Source: Microdochium bolleyi
Lineage: Eukaryota > Ascomycota > Sordariomycetes > Xylariales > Microdochiaceae
Assembly: GCA_001566295.1 (NCBI GenBank)
Contig: KQ964245.1
Coordinates: 625,524-689,523, forward strand
DNA: 64,000 nt
Reading direction: 5' to 3'
Below the pieces are notes generated by a model. The model did not search any database. It was not told where the DNA came from and saw nothing but the letters and a program-made list of their open reading frames with translations. Numbering within the stretch: the first letter of the stretch is position 1; the number at the start of each line of letters is the position of its first letter. Position numbers and translations under genes: made by a program. This document shows positions 21,266-32,221 of this stretch, piece by piece.

Positions 21266-22125
21266 ATGGATGCCACCATAACGACTGCCTCGCAGTTGTG
21301 CGCTACTGCACGGAAACTAGTTAGCAATCTTCGTTCTGGGCACACACTCGATGGCGACAAGAGACAAAAGCTTGAAGCAGCCGTAACAAGCCTGGAGGCC
21401 CTCGCAACCACCCTGACAGAGTTGGGACAGGTAGTCAACGGCTCCATACTAGCGCAACGGCACGGAACTGCCCCTGGACTCGGCGAACTCTGCTCAGATC
21501 TCCAAGACTGCATAACCATATTCGAGCACAATAGTCGGGACACGCCTTTCGATTTGACTGGCACAATTTCGTACGCAGATCAGTCAAGGCCCGACACCGA
21601 CTTCGCTGCTCTGTGGCGGATCACTACAAAAGTCGACAGAGATCACCAGCAGCTTCGCCAGTGGGCATCAACAGTACTTGCTCTGGAGATGGAAAGCATT
21701 CGCAACCTGTCCGTCAAAGGCCCGCCTTTCGAGAAGTGTTCAGAGCTGACTACCTGATTCGCAGTATGTCAAGGACAATGTTGTCAAGCATGGACACAGA
21801 CGCCGACTACGAGGCCATGGACATAGCTTCGCCGCCTCACCACATGCTACAACGCCACATGAGCGAGAGCCAGATGAGCGAGATCCCTGAGCTACCCTCG
21901 CCATTTCAACCTGCGCAGAGTCTATCGACCATGCCAGCATCTCCACAGCAGCCATTACCCGTTTTCGGTGATCTCCCTGTTGGGGACATGTCTGAAGATT
22001 ATGAGCAGATCGATCACAGTCGGGTGCCCGAAGAGGCCTCCTGTCTCCACGCTCCGGGTCCTGTCATGCAGCTCATTCGAAGCCGAAGCAACCAGAGTCT
22101 GAAAAGAGGAAGGTCTGACGATTGA
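21266..22125 (+). CDS. Hypothetical two-exon protein
   Basis: I do not recognise this gene. The first frame starts at ATG 21266 and encodes a helical N-terminus (ATARKLVSNLRSGHTLDGDKR, then LEALATTLTELGQVVNGS) that resembles the leading helical domain of some fungal STAND/HET-associated proteins. The second frame encodes a Ser/Pro/Met-rich, disordered tail ending RSNQSLKRGRSDD. The only frame-consistent junction I find is a 56 bp intron, 21709-21764, with donor GTCCGT, branch-like CTGAC and acceptor CGCAG, giving exons 21266-21708 and 21765-22125 and a 267-residue product. The donor is non-consensus. Without splicing the first frame stops after 163 residues. It is convergent with the D-threonine-aldolase-like gene. 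No signal peptide or membrane segment is seen. Confidence 0.5.
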
Positions 22126-22332
22126 TGTTGTAAGACTTCCAGTTTAGATCAGCAAAGGTCGGCCCAATGTCATGGATATGCTTGCACGCGGCTATCGCCG
22201 ATGACAAGAGTCATCCACGCAAAGCAGTTTCTAAGACGTACGAGGGCCCAACCCGAATACATTCACGACTCCGCCCATCCTCTTTCCATCGCCCAGACTC
22301 CTGCCAGGCTCCTGCACCTTCCGGCAAAACCT

Positions 22333-23457
22333 CTACTGCACCTTCCCTCGAGAGTCGACGGTCCAGATCTCCTCAATAACCCCTTTCCGATGGGCGTAGT
22401 AGAAGTCGTGGAGGTTGATTGTCGGGTCGATGTGGCTGGGGACCATCTCGACACGATCACCAATCTTAAGAATCGGAGCCCCAGAGCCCTCGTCCCAGCT
22501 CAGGGAGCCATGCTCGTCTCCCAAGTTGGCGTGCCTGTATCTCGGATCCTTGCACTCAGCCAGGCCGCTATCGGTCGTCAACGACTTCAGTCCCGTGTCA
22601 ATGGTGACCGCATTCGGGCCCTGCTTGCTGATGACGGTCGAGAGGAGCGTCAAGCTGTTGGAGTAGAACGTGCCGACGGCGTTGCGGTAGTCCGTGTCCA
22701 TGAATATGAACGATCCGGGCTGCAGCTCCGTGACACCTGGAACCGAGGCGCAAAACTCGGCCGTGCCTGTGCCACCGGTAGTCACAACCTCGATATTGTA
22801 GCCCGCGTGGCGAAGCTGGTCGCTCGTCGTAGTCAAGATCCGCATCGACTCAAGACACTGCGCCTTGCGGTCCTCCTTGTCGTGCAGGTGCTGAAGGTGA
22901 CCCTCGTAGCCTTGAACACCAATCAGCTTCAGGTGCGGCAGCGTGGCGATGTGCTTCGCGAGCGCGAGCGCTGGTTCACCCGGCTGGACTCCGGTCCTGT
23001 GCAAGCCCACGTCGAGATCGATCAGGGTGGTGATGGGCTGCTCGATGCCCCCTTCCTTCGCGAGCGCGTCGTCGATCGCCGTCGCGCCCTCGGCGCTGTC
23101 CACCACGATCCGGAGCGTGCGGTTCCTGCGGAACAGCTCGACGAGCCGCCGGACTTTGGCGGCGCCCACGATCTCGCAGGTGATTAGGATGCCGTGCTCG
23201 CCGCCGTCGAACCCGGCCGCGGTCACGGCCTCGGCCTCGGAGACCTTGGCGACGCAGCACCCCTTGGCGCCCGCGGCGACGAGCCTCCTGGCGAGCGCGG
23301 CGCACTTTGTGGTCTTGAGGTGCGGCCTTATGTTGCGGCCCGTGGGCAGCAGGGTCGAGAAGAGCTTCTCAATGTTCTGCTCCATGAGGTCCAGGTCTAC
23401 GATCATGGACGGCGTGTCCAGGGCGTCGAGCCCGTCTCCGACGGCGGGGGAGTACAT
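22333..23457 (-). CDS. D-threonine aldolase/D-serine dehydratase-like PLP enzyme
   Basis: Single-exon 374-residue fold-type III PLP enzyme (alanine racemase-like TIM barrel plus beta domain). The N-terminus LDTPSMIVDLDLMEQN is the family start, and RPHLKTTKC supplies the PLP lysine (Lys48). VTTGGTGT binds the cofactor phosphate, and HRTG lies in the barrel. Near the C-terminus MVPSHIDPTINLHD provides the metal-site pair His342-x-Asp344. In bacterial D-threonine aldolase the divalent-metal ligands are His and Asp, whereas yeast D-serine dehydratase uses His and Cys, so an aldolase-type role (D-threonine to glycine plus acetaldehyde) is the better guess. No targeting signal is visible. A short GGT/ACC microsatellite lies 42-64 bp upstream of the ATG. 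It is followed downstream by an unrelated convergent gene. Substrate assignment remains inferred. Confidence 0.82.
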   Translation of the reverse strand: MYSPAVGDGLDALDTPSMIVDLDLMEQNIEKLFSTLLPTGRNIRPHLKTTKCAALARRLVAAGAKGCCVAKVSEAEAVTAAGFDGGEHGILITCEIVGAAKVRRLVELFRRNRTLRIVVDSAEGATAIDDALAKEGGIEQPITTLIDLDVGLHRTGVQPGEPALALAKHIATLPHLKLIGVQGYEGHLQHLHDKEDRKAQCLESMRILTTTSDQLRHAGYNIEVVTTGGTGTAEFCASVPGVTELQPGSFIFMDTDYRNAVGTFYSNSLTLLSTVISKQGPNAVTIDTGLKSLTTDSGLAECKDPRYRHANLGDEHGSLSWDEGSGAPILKIGDRVEMVPSHIDPTINLHDFYYAHRKGVIEEIWTVDSRGKVQ

Positions 23458-24193
23458 TGTGATGGGTGACGCTTGTGTGGTGATGTTGTTTTGATTGTTG
23501 GTGGTGGTGGCGGTGGTGGTGTTTAGATCAACCAGTGGTAATCACGAACTGAAGAATCTGAAGTTCGAGAAGGCCGGTCCTGCAGACGTCAGGTTGTAGA
23601 AGTGCAAGAAGGGGCAGGAGGCTCCGGATAGTCCAAAAGAGGGAAGCCGGCCGGAGTCGAGCCCGGTGTAACGTATCGTCCGGGATGATAAGGGTGGCGG
23701 GTCTTTATTTAATACCCGGGTGTCTGGTCTGGTCTGTTGTTAGATAGCTCGGGGAGGAAAGAGGCCCTGGAGGACCCAGTCTCGGCGACCAGGCGCGGGG
23801 TTGTGGGGCCGGGCAGCTCCGGTGCCGGCGGTCGCTCGGCTGATTGTCCGGTGGCGTCCGGGGTGCCAAGGGGCTGGGAAGCTGGTGATACGGAGGACCT
23901 TTGAACTGGCGTTTGCTGTGTGGCAGATGAACAGCAGTGGCGGACATCTGCTAATCGTTCTTATTGGATTCAAAACAGAACAAAGGGACAAAGTTGGTGC
24001 TAATACACCTCTTCTTGTGGTTTCGCACAGCTTATCGTGATCTACTAGCAATCAGAGCCTTGTCCCTAGACATCACACTTCCTCTGCGTCTCGCTCTTTC
24101 CGCACATAGCTCGCTCTGACACTGACGTGATTCTCATAAAGACCGAGCATCCAAGGCTCCGATGTGGTATCGCAATACAGCCTGCCCTGCCCA
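23458..24193. promoter_or_regulatory. Promoter region of the D-threonine-aldolase-like gene
   Basis: About 740 bp between two tandem minus-strand genes. A minus-strand A/T-rich TATA-like run (TATTAAATAAAG) occurs at about 23703-23714, roughly 250 bp above the ATG. The 5' leader region also contains the short GGT microsatellite at 23499-23521. No open frame here looks coding. Confidence 0.4.
23499..23521. repeat. GGT-type trinucleotide microsatellite
   Basis: Seven near-perfect GGT units interrupted by one GGC. It lies in the likely 5' leader of the D-threonine-aldolase-like gene, where the transcript would read ACC repeats. Confidence 0.8.
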
Positions 24194-25015
24194 CTAGCGA
24201 AGAACATCCTGCAGGTCGCCCCTCTGGCGGACATCTCTTACCATCTCGGCAAAGTCCTCGTGTCCTTGCTCAGCGAGCTTCTCGAACTTGGGGAGGTTGG
24301 TGCGCAGCCATTCCACATCTTCTCCAGCCTGTTGCTTGGATCGACGAGGTATTATCCATCAGCATGCTTCGTTGAAAAGAGACGCACATACACAGACGAT
24401 TCAATAACAGGAGGCCATGCCCGGTGGGAAGGCATCGTGTAGGCCTCAAGTTTACATGAGTCAGAAGCGGAGGATGGAGCAGACGACGGGAAAGACTGAC
24501 CTGTGGCAGCACGATTCCGTTCTCGACGCCGCCGAGGATCGAGCCCGTGATGGCGACGACCCTGAGCTCCCTCTCGTCGCCAACTGGGATGGTCGTCGCC
24601 CCGCCAGTATCGGTACCCAGGAGCACCCTGTCCCATGCGGCGTGGATTTCCTGGGCTAGCGCGTTGAAGCTCTCTGCCGTCCTGCCGCCGCCGGCGCGGA
24701 CGAGGGCGCTGACACGGTTCGCCCTGCGCTGAGGGTGGTGAATCGCAGGTTAGCCGTTGGTGGTAGATGGCGCATATTGGACGAGGGACCATTCCTGCTT
24801 GCAGGGCCGGGGGTAGGGCGGAAGATGAAAGACGGCCGACTCACCCTTTTCCCACCGACATAGTAAGACTCGTTTGCCGCGTCGGTGAACTTGACGTTGA
24901 CGAACAGGCTCGGCGTGGTGAAGCGGGTTGTGTGGATTTTGGTGATCGCCTGCGCGATCTCGTCCTTCTGTGCGTCGCTCAGGGGCACGGCGTGGGAGAC
25001 TTCGTAGAATGGCAT
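24194..25015 (-). CDS. Tautomerase_3-type (cis-CaaD-like) tautomerase, three exons
   Basis: A tautomerase-superfamily protein using an N-terminal proline as catalytic base. The start at 25015 is set by this requirement: MPFYEV places Pro directly after the initiator Met. Exons are 24845-25015, 24501-24728 and 24194-24328, with phase-0 introns of 116 bp (donor GTGAGT, acceptor CTCAG) and 172 bp (donor GTCAGT, acceptor CAACAG). The product is 177 residues. Family features are FVNVKFTDAANESYYVGGKRRR, the motif ANRVSALVRAGGGRT, GSILGGVENGIVLP, and a C-terminal helical end EDVEWLRTNLPKFEKLAEQG. The junctions reproduce the spacing seen in fungal Tautomerase_3 proteins. These enzymes act on unsaturated acids or related small molecules; the substrate is unknown. 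It lies head-to-tail behind a D-threonine-aldolase-like gene, but a functional link is not shown. Confidence 0.85.
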
Positions 25016-26241
25016 TGGTCCTGTCGTTCCGAAGGCCTCTTTGATCCTCACTGGTTATCTGCAGTGATACTTTAAGGTCAAGATTAGGTTGAGTTTGGGA
25101 GTTTCTTTCTTTCTTTCTTTTCTTATTTTCTTTTTCTTGGTTTCTAGGTCGCCTGTCAATGTTATAGGAGTCTTGGTAGTGTTCAACAAGCCGAGGAAGT
25201 GGGAAACTGAGTGTTGCCAACCCCGCCTTTACGGCTATGACGAATGAGAGGCGGCTCTCCGGCCCGGCAGTTGCCACTGGTGGAATACAAGCGTGATCTT
25301 CTGGCTTGAACCTAAAACTCTTGTTTCTTTGAGACTTTGCTGTTCCGACGGGTCCACTTGTAGTTCTCAACTCGGCAACTAATTCAGTCACCTCTTAGTC
25401 GTTCTATGGGCAGAGGACTCTCTCTCAGTCATGTCAGATCTTGTTCGACGACGCATGGATTAACAAGTAGCAGCAGACATCGAGAGCTTGCGGTGTCGCT
25501 TGTATACTCGAAGCTTCTATCCAAATCCTAGCGCTCGGCAAGCATTGATCAATTCTAAACCTCTAGGTCTTAGAACCTCCGGGCCTTGACTCCTGGTATA
25601 TGCTGCCATCTTATCATGGCCAACCTTGAGCAGCGTGTTTGTCCAAGGCTCTGGGGAACCGGGATACTTGCGCGGTGTCCAAAGACTCGCCATAGTGGCA
25701 GCACAACAGGCAGCAGCACGTCATTGTGAATGTATTGGTCTGGCTGAGACACGAAGCAACACGGAGACTATTTCTGTAGGCAGCGAAAGTCTCGAGCACG
25801 GTACTGGTTTGCGGGCAGAGTGGCATGCAACGTGGCGGGAGTCACGGGTGGGTGGTCCTTCGGCCTCCCGCATAACCAGCCATTGTATGATGCCGCTTAC
25901 AGATCCCAACCAACAACATCTGCGCAAGAGACCCCCGCGCCTTTGTTTCTGCGTTTGTGCCCAACATCCCACGCCGAGATAAGAAGCCTGCTCAGTGCTT
26001 TACGCGGCCCGAGTGAAGTTGGTCGGTCATTGCCAGAGCTGCCTAAGGAACCATTCCGCAAGTGTGTTGTTCCCCCCTCGCACCCTGCGACTGCTCGACT
26101 TCTTCATCCATCTCACGTTCTTCTCACTGTCACACTCCGCACACTTCTAATGTCACCAGAGCACCTGCCCACTCGATCCATTAACCTCAAGCCTGCCTTT
26201 TGAGAGAGAGGGAACGCCTTGCCAGGGCTTGAGTAGTCCTG
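25016..26241. other. Divergent promoter region, tautomerase and ZNFX1-like genes
   Basis: About 1.2 kb between divergent genes. It contains the CTTT microsatellite at 25102-25138 and a CT-rich segment (26090-26160) just upstream of the helicase ATG. Short open frames are present but none looks coding. Confidence 0.5.
25102..25138. repeat. TTTC/pyrimidine microsatellite
   Basis: An almost pure TTTC repeat followed by T-rich sequence, about 90-125 bp upstream of the tautomerase ATG. On the tautomerase transcript strand it reads as a purine (GAAA) tract, a typical polymorphic promoter or leader repeat. Confidence 0.8.
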
Positions 26242-29200
26242 ATGGCAGATCGTCGGGGCGAAACTCGCGGTCAACGACCCGGTGTCTGCTTCCAATTCCA
26301 GAAGGGAAAGTGCAAGTTCGGGACACGATGCAAGTTCTCCCACGACACGTCCGTCAACACAGGAGGGACATTCCGCCCTGCAGCCAAAGTCCCGGCAGCT
26401 TCCAGGCAGGCACAAGGTGATCTCCATCGCTTTCGAGATCTCCTTCGCCGGGCACCATCGTCCACCGGACGCCTTGCCAGTGGTGTTGGAGTCGCCTTCT
26501 TCCAAACAGCTCGCAAGCTCCTCGACGGCGACCTTGGCGCTGCTCAGGAGACCGTCAAGCTCCTCTCTCAAGACGAAGGTCTCAACTTTATACGCCATCT
26601 CGTCAAAGATGTTGTCCCCAACGCTCGCACACCTAGTTCTCAGACCGGCCTGTGGCAGGACGAGGTCAAGCCTCTATTTGAGACTGTCACTCATGAACGC
26701 ATTGTTGAATCAGCAGTCCTGGAGCAACACCTTGCGGCTATCTACAACTTCATGATCGGCATCAACGGCGAACGTGTCCGCTGCCTATTCGATCTCATCA
26801 CGGCTCTGTTGCCTACTAGCAACCTCAACCAACAAGTCGACATCACCAGACTCTCACTCGCAGTCCTTCACAAGTTGGTTGATTGCAATACTAACAACAT
26901 CGTCGCCGGTGTGCTCGACCCCATCGTCCGGGTGTTTGCCGCAACAGTTCCGTCAATGAAGGACGTCTCCGATCATGACAAGTTGCACATCAGCCATCAC
27001 CTGCAGTATATCAGCCGCAGACTTGGCATTGGCGCAGCGTTGCCCGTCCTCGGATCCCAAAAGCACAGTGTCGTGGAAAAGCCGACCTTCCAGCTTGCGC
27101 AGGACCTCCCAGGACGTCTGTCCAAGACCGGTCCACGCCACGACAACGACCATGCCGACATTGCCAACATCAAGATTCTCCCAACCTACGACGAAATCAT
27201 GTCTGTGCGCGCAGAATACCTCCCGACAAACGATGCTTCCCTTTTCCATAAACCCGGCATCGAAGGGCGCATTGACAGAGAGTTCCGTCTTCTTCGCGAA
27301 GACACCGTTGGTCAATTGCGCGATGCTGTGAGAAGAAAGTTGGACACTATGCACAAGCCCCAAACCAACCATGGGCATGGTGCGAAGGACAATACGCTGC
27401 GAACCTTTGTGTACACAGATGCCTCTGTAGAGGACCTGCAAGTCGAGCGATCCCAAGGTCTTTCGATTCTCGTCAACTTCGCACAGTGCGCTCCAGGCAA
27501 AGAACGGAAAAGTCGACAGGACTGGTGGGAACACTCTCGGCGTCTTCAACCAGGGGGCCTAGTCTGCGTTGTGTCCAGCAAGGCCACTGCATTCTTTGCA
27601 GTGGTATCAGAGAAGCCGAAGAGCCAGAGCAGTCACAAGGAGAACCTACCCATCAAAGATGATCTATCACTATTCGGCGATCCCGATCACGCTTATGTCT
27701 GCTTGAACCTTGCCGATGAGAGTCGTGACAGTCTGCGCCACCTCCTAAGGTGGACGTCGAGGTCACAAGCAATTGTCAACAGAACCCAATGGTTTCTGGT
27801 GGAGTTTCCAGGAATTCTACTGCCATCGTTCCGATTTACTTTGGAAGCGTTGCAGTCACTATCAAAAAAGCCGGATATGCCATTTACGGAGATCATCGCG
27901 CCTTCAAGAACAGAAGGTGGCGATACCGGCCTCGATTCTGAGGGGTTCACCCACGTGCAGCCGCCATTATATGCCACCAAACCGGGCTTCTCCTGCGACC
28001 TCGCTTGTCTCACAGATGCTAACACCCCTCTAATGACTTCGATTCGGAAGCCTCTCGATCCCAAGCAGTTGGCAGAAGTCTCGCCACTGGATTCAACCCA
28101 GTCCTCAGCCTTACTTTCTGCTCTCAATCGAAGCATGGCCTTGATACAAGGACCTCCCGGCACCGGCAAGAGCTACACAGGCGAGAAGCTGATCAAGGTT
28201 TTGCTGGCCAACAAGAAGAAGGCCAAGCTCGGTCCCATTTTATGTGTGTGCTACACCAACCATGCACTCGATCAGTTGCTCGAGCATCTTCTTGATAGCG
28301 GTGTTGAGCGCATCATCCGCATGGGATCACGCTCCAAGTCGGAGCGCCTGGAGAAGCTTAACCTGCGGGTGGTTGAGAAGGGTGAAGAGCGCACCAAGGC
28401 CGAGAAATCCGCCCTCTACAACATCTATGGTGAGCTCGATGCCGAAGCCAAGTCAGCAAACCGAAACATCGCGCAGCTCAAAGCATGTGACTCTCTGTCG
28501 GCTTTGGAACAGCACTTAGCTCTATATCATGCTGAGCACCACACCCGTCTGTTTGGCAATCAGATCGACACAGAAGGTTTTCAAACAGTAGAGCATGACC
28601 GAACCTCGCGGTTGTCACGTTGGATGAAAGGCGGGACCGCTACAGTAGGACCACCCCGTCCTGTGGATGAGCTTCGAAGGGCTTCTCTTGACACCATGTC
28701 AACTCGTGAGAGACAGCGCCTTATCCACCACTGGGATCAGGAAATGCGAAATCCTGCAGTCACACAAATCGTCGAGGCATACATGCGCTTTGTGGCCAAG
28801 TCGCGCGAGCGGACCAAGACCACGAGGGATGTGGATTTGCGATGCCTCGGCCAAGCTGACATCATTGGCATCACGACGACCGGGCTGGCTCGGAACATCT
28901 CTCTGTTGCAGCGCCTGCGGTCAAAGGTTGTGCTGTGCGAGGAAGCGGGCGAAGTTCTCGAAGCACATACTATCACGGCCCTGCTTCCAAGCATTGAACA
29001 TGCGATACTTATTGGCGACCACCTCCAGTTGCCCCCTCAGACCCAGAACTACGAGCTACAGAGCACGCACCCCAGGGGTGCTCGGTATGCTCTGGATGTC
29101 TCCTTATTTGAGCGACTGGTCCAGCCTCCCTTTGATGACGACCCGAAATTGCCATACTGTACTCTTGAGACACAAAGGAGGATGCATCCTTCAGTGTCCG

Positions 29201-32200
29201 AGCTCATCCGAGCGACTTTGTACCCAAATCTCGTCGATGGTGGCGCTGTGGCCGAGTATCCGGAGGTCTTCGGCATGCGCAAGCGCCTCTTCTGGTTCGA
29301 CCACGCCGAACAGGAGGAGCAAGGACCCAAAGAAAAGGCGCTGGCCACAACTTCACGTACGAATCAATTCGAGATTGAGATGACGATCAAGCTTGTACAG
29401 CATCTGGTCCGCCAAGGAGAATACGGTCCCGAAGACATCGCTGTCATTACGCCTTATCTTGGGCAGCTCCAAAGAATGCGTAGGCAGATGTCAACGATTT
29501 TTGAGGTCACCGTTGGTGATCGTGACCTCGAAGATCTGACTGCTCTGGACGCGGATCAGCCAGCCGCAGATGCCGAACCTGGCCCCAATCCAATGTCCTC
29601 AATCAGCAAGACTACAGTCCTGAAAAGCATTCGTCTCGCCACCGTCGATAATTTTCAGGGCGAGGAGGCCAAAGTTGTGATCATATCACTTGTACGAAGC
29701 AACCCGGAGAAGAAGTGTGGCTTCTTGAAGACGCCAAATCGCATCAACGTGCTCTTGTCACGAGCGAAGCACGGGATGTACATCATCGGAGACTCGGCGA
29801 CCTACGGGCATGTCCCGATGTGGTCAGAAGTTCTTGATATCCTTCGCGATGGAGGCAATCTAGGAGAATCCCTCGGTCTTTGCTGCCCGCGGCATCCCGC
29901 CACCGAGATCTCAGTCTCGAAGCCTGACCACTTCTTGCAGTTCGCTCCTGAAGGCGGTTGTCAACTTCCTTGTGACCGCCGCCTTGGATGCGGCCATGCC
30001 TGCGTCACTCGTTGTCACTCAGCGGTTCTACACAATGCTGTAAAGTGCCTTGAGCCTTGCCCTCGACCCAGGAAAGACTGTCCACACCCCTGCGTAGCCA
30101 GGTGCGGAGATCCGTGCCCAGCCCAATGCAAGGTGAGGCTGCGAGATAAGGTGCTCGAGCTTCCTTGTGGCCATGACTTTCGCGCACCACAGTGTTGGCA
30201 GACTCGAGACGTGCAATCCATCCTCTGCGACGTGGCAGTCGAACGCAAGGTCCCTGGCTGTGGGCACGAAATAAAAGTGCCGTGTCATGTCGACGTCGAT
30301 TCAGTACTATATCAGTGCCGGGAGACGTGCGGCGCTGTGCTGTCTTGTGGTCATACTTGCAAGAAGTCATGCTTCTCCTGCAGACCACGAGCAGCGAGCA
30401 ACGGTCCCGACCCCGACCATGGGGAGTGTCTTCAACCATGTCACAGGGACATCAAGACGTGTCGACACCGATGTACCATAAAGTGTCATGGCGCAGAGCC
30501 ATGTCCTCCGTGTGCAGCTCCTTGCGATGTCCGCTGCAGCCACTCACGATGCGATCGAAAGTGCTGGGAGCCATGTCCGCCATGCGCAGAGCAGCGCTGT
30601 GCGTCTCGCTGTCCCCATTCAAGCTGCACCATGCCGTAAGTGTCTCTTCGTCATATTAGTCGATGACTTCCACTAACACCTCTGGACAATGTCAGATGCG
30701 CTGCTCCATGCGACTGGATCCCTTGTACGAAGCGTTGCACCGCTAACCTACCTTGTGGTCACCAATGTGAGTTGTTCTGCACTCTATGAAAAAGTGTTAA
30801 TCATTGCTAATAAGACTGGAGGCCCTTCGATCTGCGGCGAGGCTTGTCCCCCTTCAAGATTCTGCCAAACATGTGGTGATGACAGTGTGAGGCATACAGC
30901 CGTTGACTTTATCGAGGGCCTACAGTACTATGAGATCCAACTCGACGACGACCCCTGCATCTTTCCAGACTGCGGTCATTTCATCACTTGCAGCAGCATG
31001 GACGGTGTGATGAGCATGAGCGACCACTACCAACTTGGATCTGACGGCAACCCGATTCAACTTGGAAACCATTCAAAGCCTTTTTCCATGGGTGAGGTTA
31101 AGGTCTGCCCGATCTGCCGTGGTAGCCTCCGCAACATCTCCAGGTATGGCCGGATCGTGCGTCGTGCCCTCTTGGACGAGTCCACGAAGAAGTTCATTCT
31201 ATGGTCCAACGGTCGATGTGCTGAGCTGGGACAAAAGATTATCGACAATGTAATAAAGCTGTCCCAGCTTGCCAAACCGGCAAAACTTGCTCCTACCACA
31301 GGCCTGGCAGCAGAAGCTTTGGCAAAACTTCCCAAATCCCGACTATCACAACTTGATAAGATGAACAAGCTTGTTGGCTCCAATCGGTACAAAAACCTTC
31401 TCCGCTTGTTCCGCGAGGTGCAGGAGTTTTCGCGCCGTGTGAAGATCGAAGAGCAGCCCTTCTGCAAGGTCGCGGACCTAGTGCGTTTCGCCTCGAAGTC
31501 GAAGACTCTGCAGTTCGATGAGTCTGTACTGCAAGTGAAGGGGACACTCATGGCGATCTCCTTGCGACTCAAGTGTGAGCTGGCAGTGGTTCTTGACTTC
31601 TTGGGTTTGCGCAAAGACATTGCGAATCTTCGTCCTTACCGAGTCTCGGATTTCTCCAGCCAGCTGCAGGACTGCACCATCCTGATCAATCTGGCGACAG
31701 ATCGGGATTATCCCAGAGAGTGTCTCGAAGGCCACTTGTTTTATGCAAAATTCTGTATTGTCTCTCGAGGCTACAGTCTGGATGATACAGATGCAATCGG
31801 TGCGACTACCGATGCCGAGAGGAAGAACCACGCTACTGAAATGACCAGAGAAGCTGAGCAGCACATCCAGCAAGCCGAGAGCCTGCTCGAGAAGTATGCA
31901 TCACTATCGGCTCTCAAGTCTGAAGTTGATGCTGCTTCCCTGATGCTCACAAGCGGCACCTTCTACTCAGACGTCAGCGAAGCGGAGCTGCGAGCAGTCT
32001 ACACCGCAATGGCAGGCGAGCTTCGTGGGACTGGACACTGGTACAGATGCGTCAATGGCCACCCTTTCACTGTCGGAGAGTGCGGGATGCCCATGCAGCT
32101 GGCCAGATGTCCAGAATGTGGAGAAGGCGTGGGAGGTAGCAATCACGAGCCGACTCAGGGCGTGGAGAGAGCGACCGAGATGGATGATCTTGCTCGCGGC

Positions 32201-32221
32201 CTTGGAGGAATGCATGTCTGA
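26242..32221 (+). CDS. ZNFX1/Hrr1-type SF1 helicase with CCCH, NFX1 and RZ zinc fingers
   Basis: Large UPF1-like superfamily 1 RNA helicase, 1954 residues, three exons: 26242-30635, 30696-30766 and 30822-32221 (introns 60 and 55 bp). The joins restore the NFX1 finger spacing, for example PCGHQCPSICGEACPP. Order of domains: a CCCH zinc finger at the N-terminus (GVCFQFQKGKCKFGTRCKFSH); a helical region; helicase motifs GPPGTGKS (637-644), the UPF1-type CEEAGE, GDHLQLPP, ETQRRMHPS, DNFQGEE and NVLLSRAKHGM; then a run of NFX1-type Cys/His fingers (about 1230-1560); and finally an RZ-type finger near 1890-1930 (HWYRC.NGHPFT...CP.CG). Relatives are S. pombe Hrr1 (RNAi-directed heterochromatin) and metazoan ZNFX1 (small-RNA inheritance and antiviral defence). 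A role in small-RNA silencing is therefore likely but inferred. Confidence 0.93.

Noticed and set aside
22201..23187. 328-codon plus-strand frame opposite the D-threonine-aldolase-like gene
   Set aside because: The minus-strand protein contains all catalytic motifs, so this frame is its antisense shadow.
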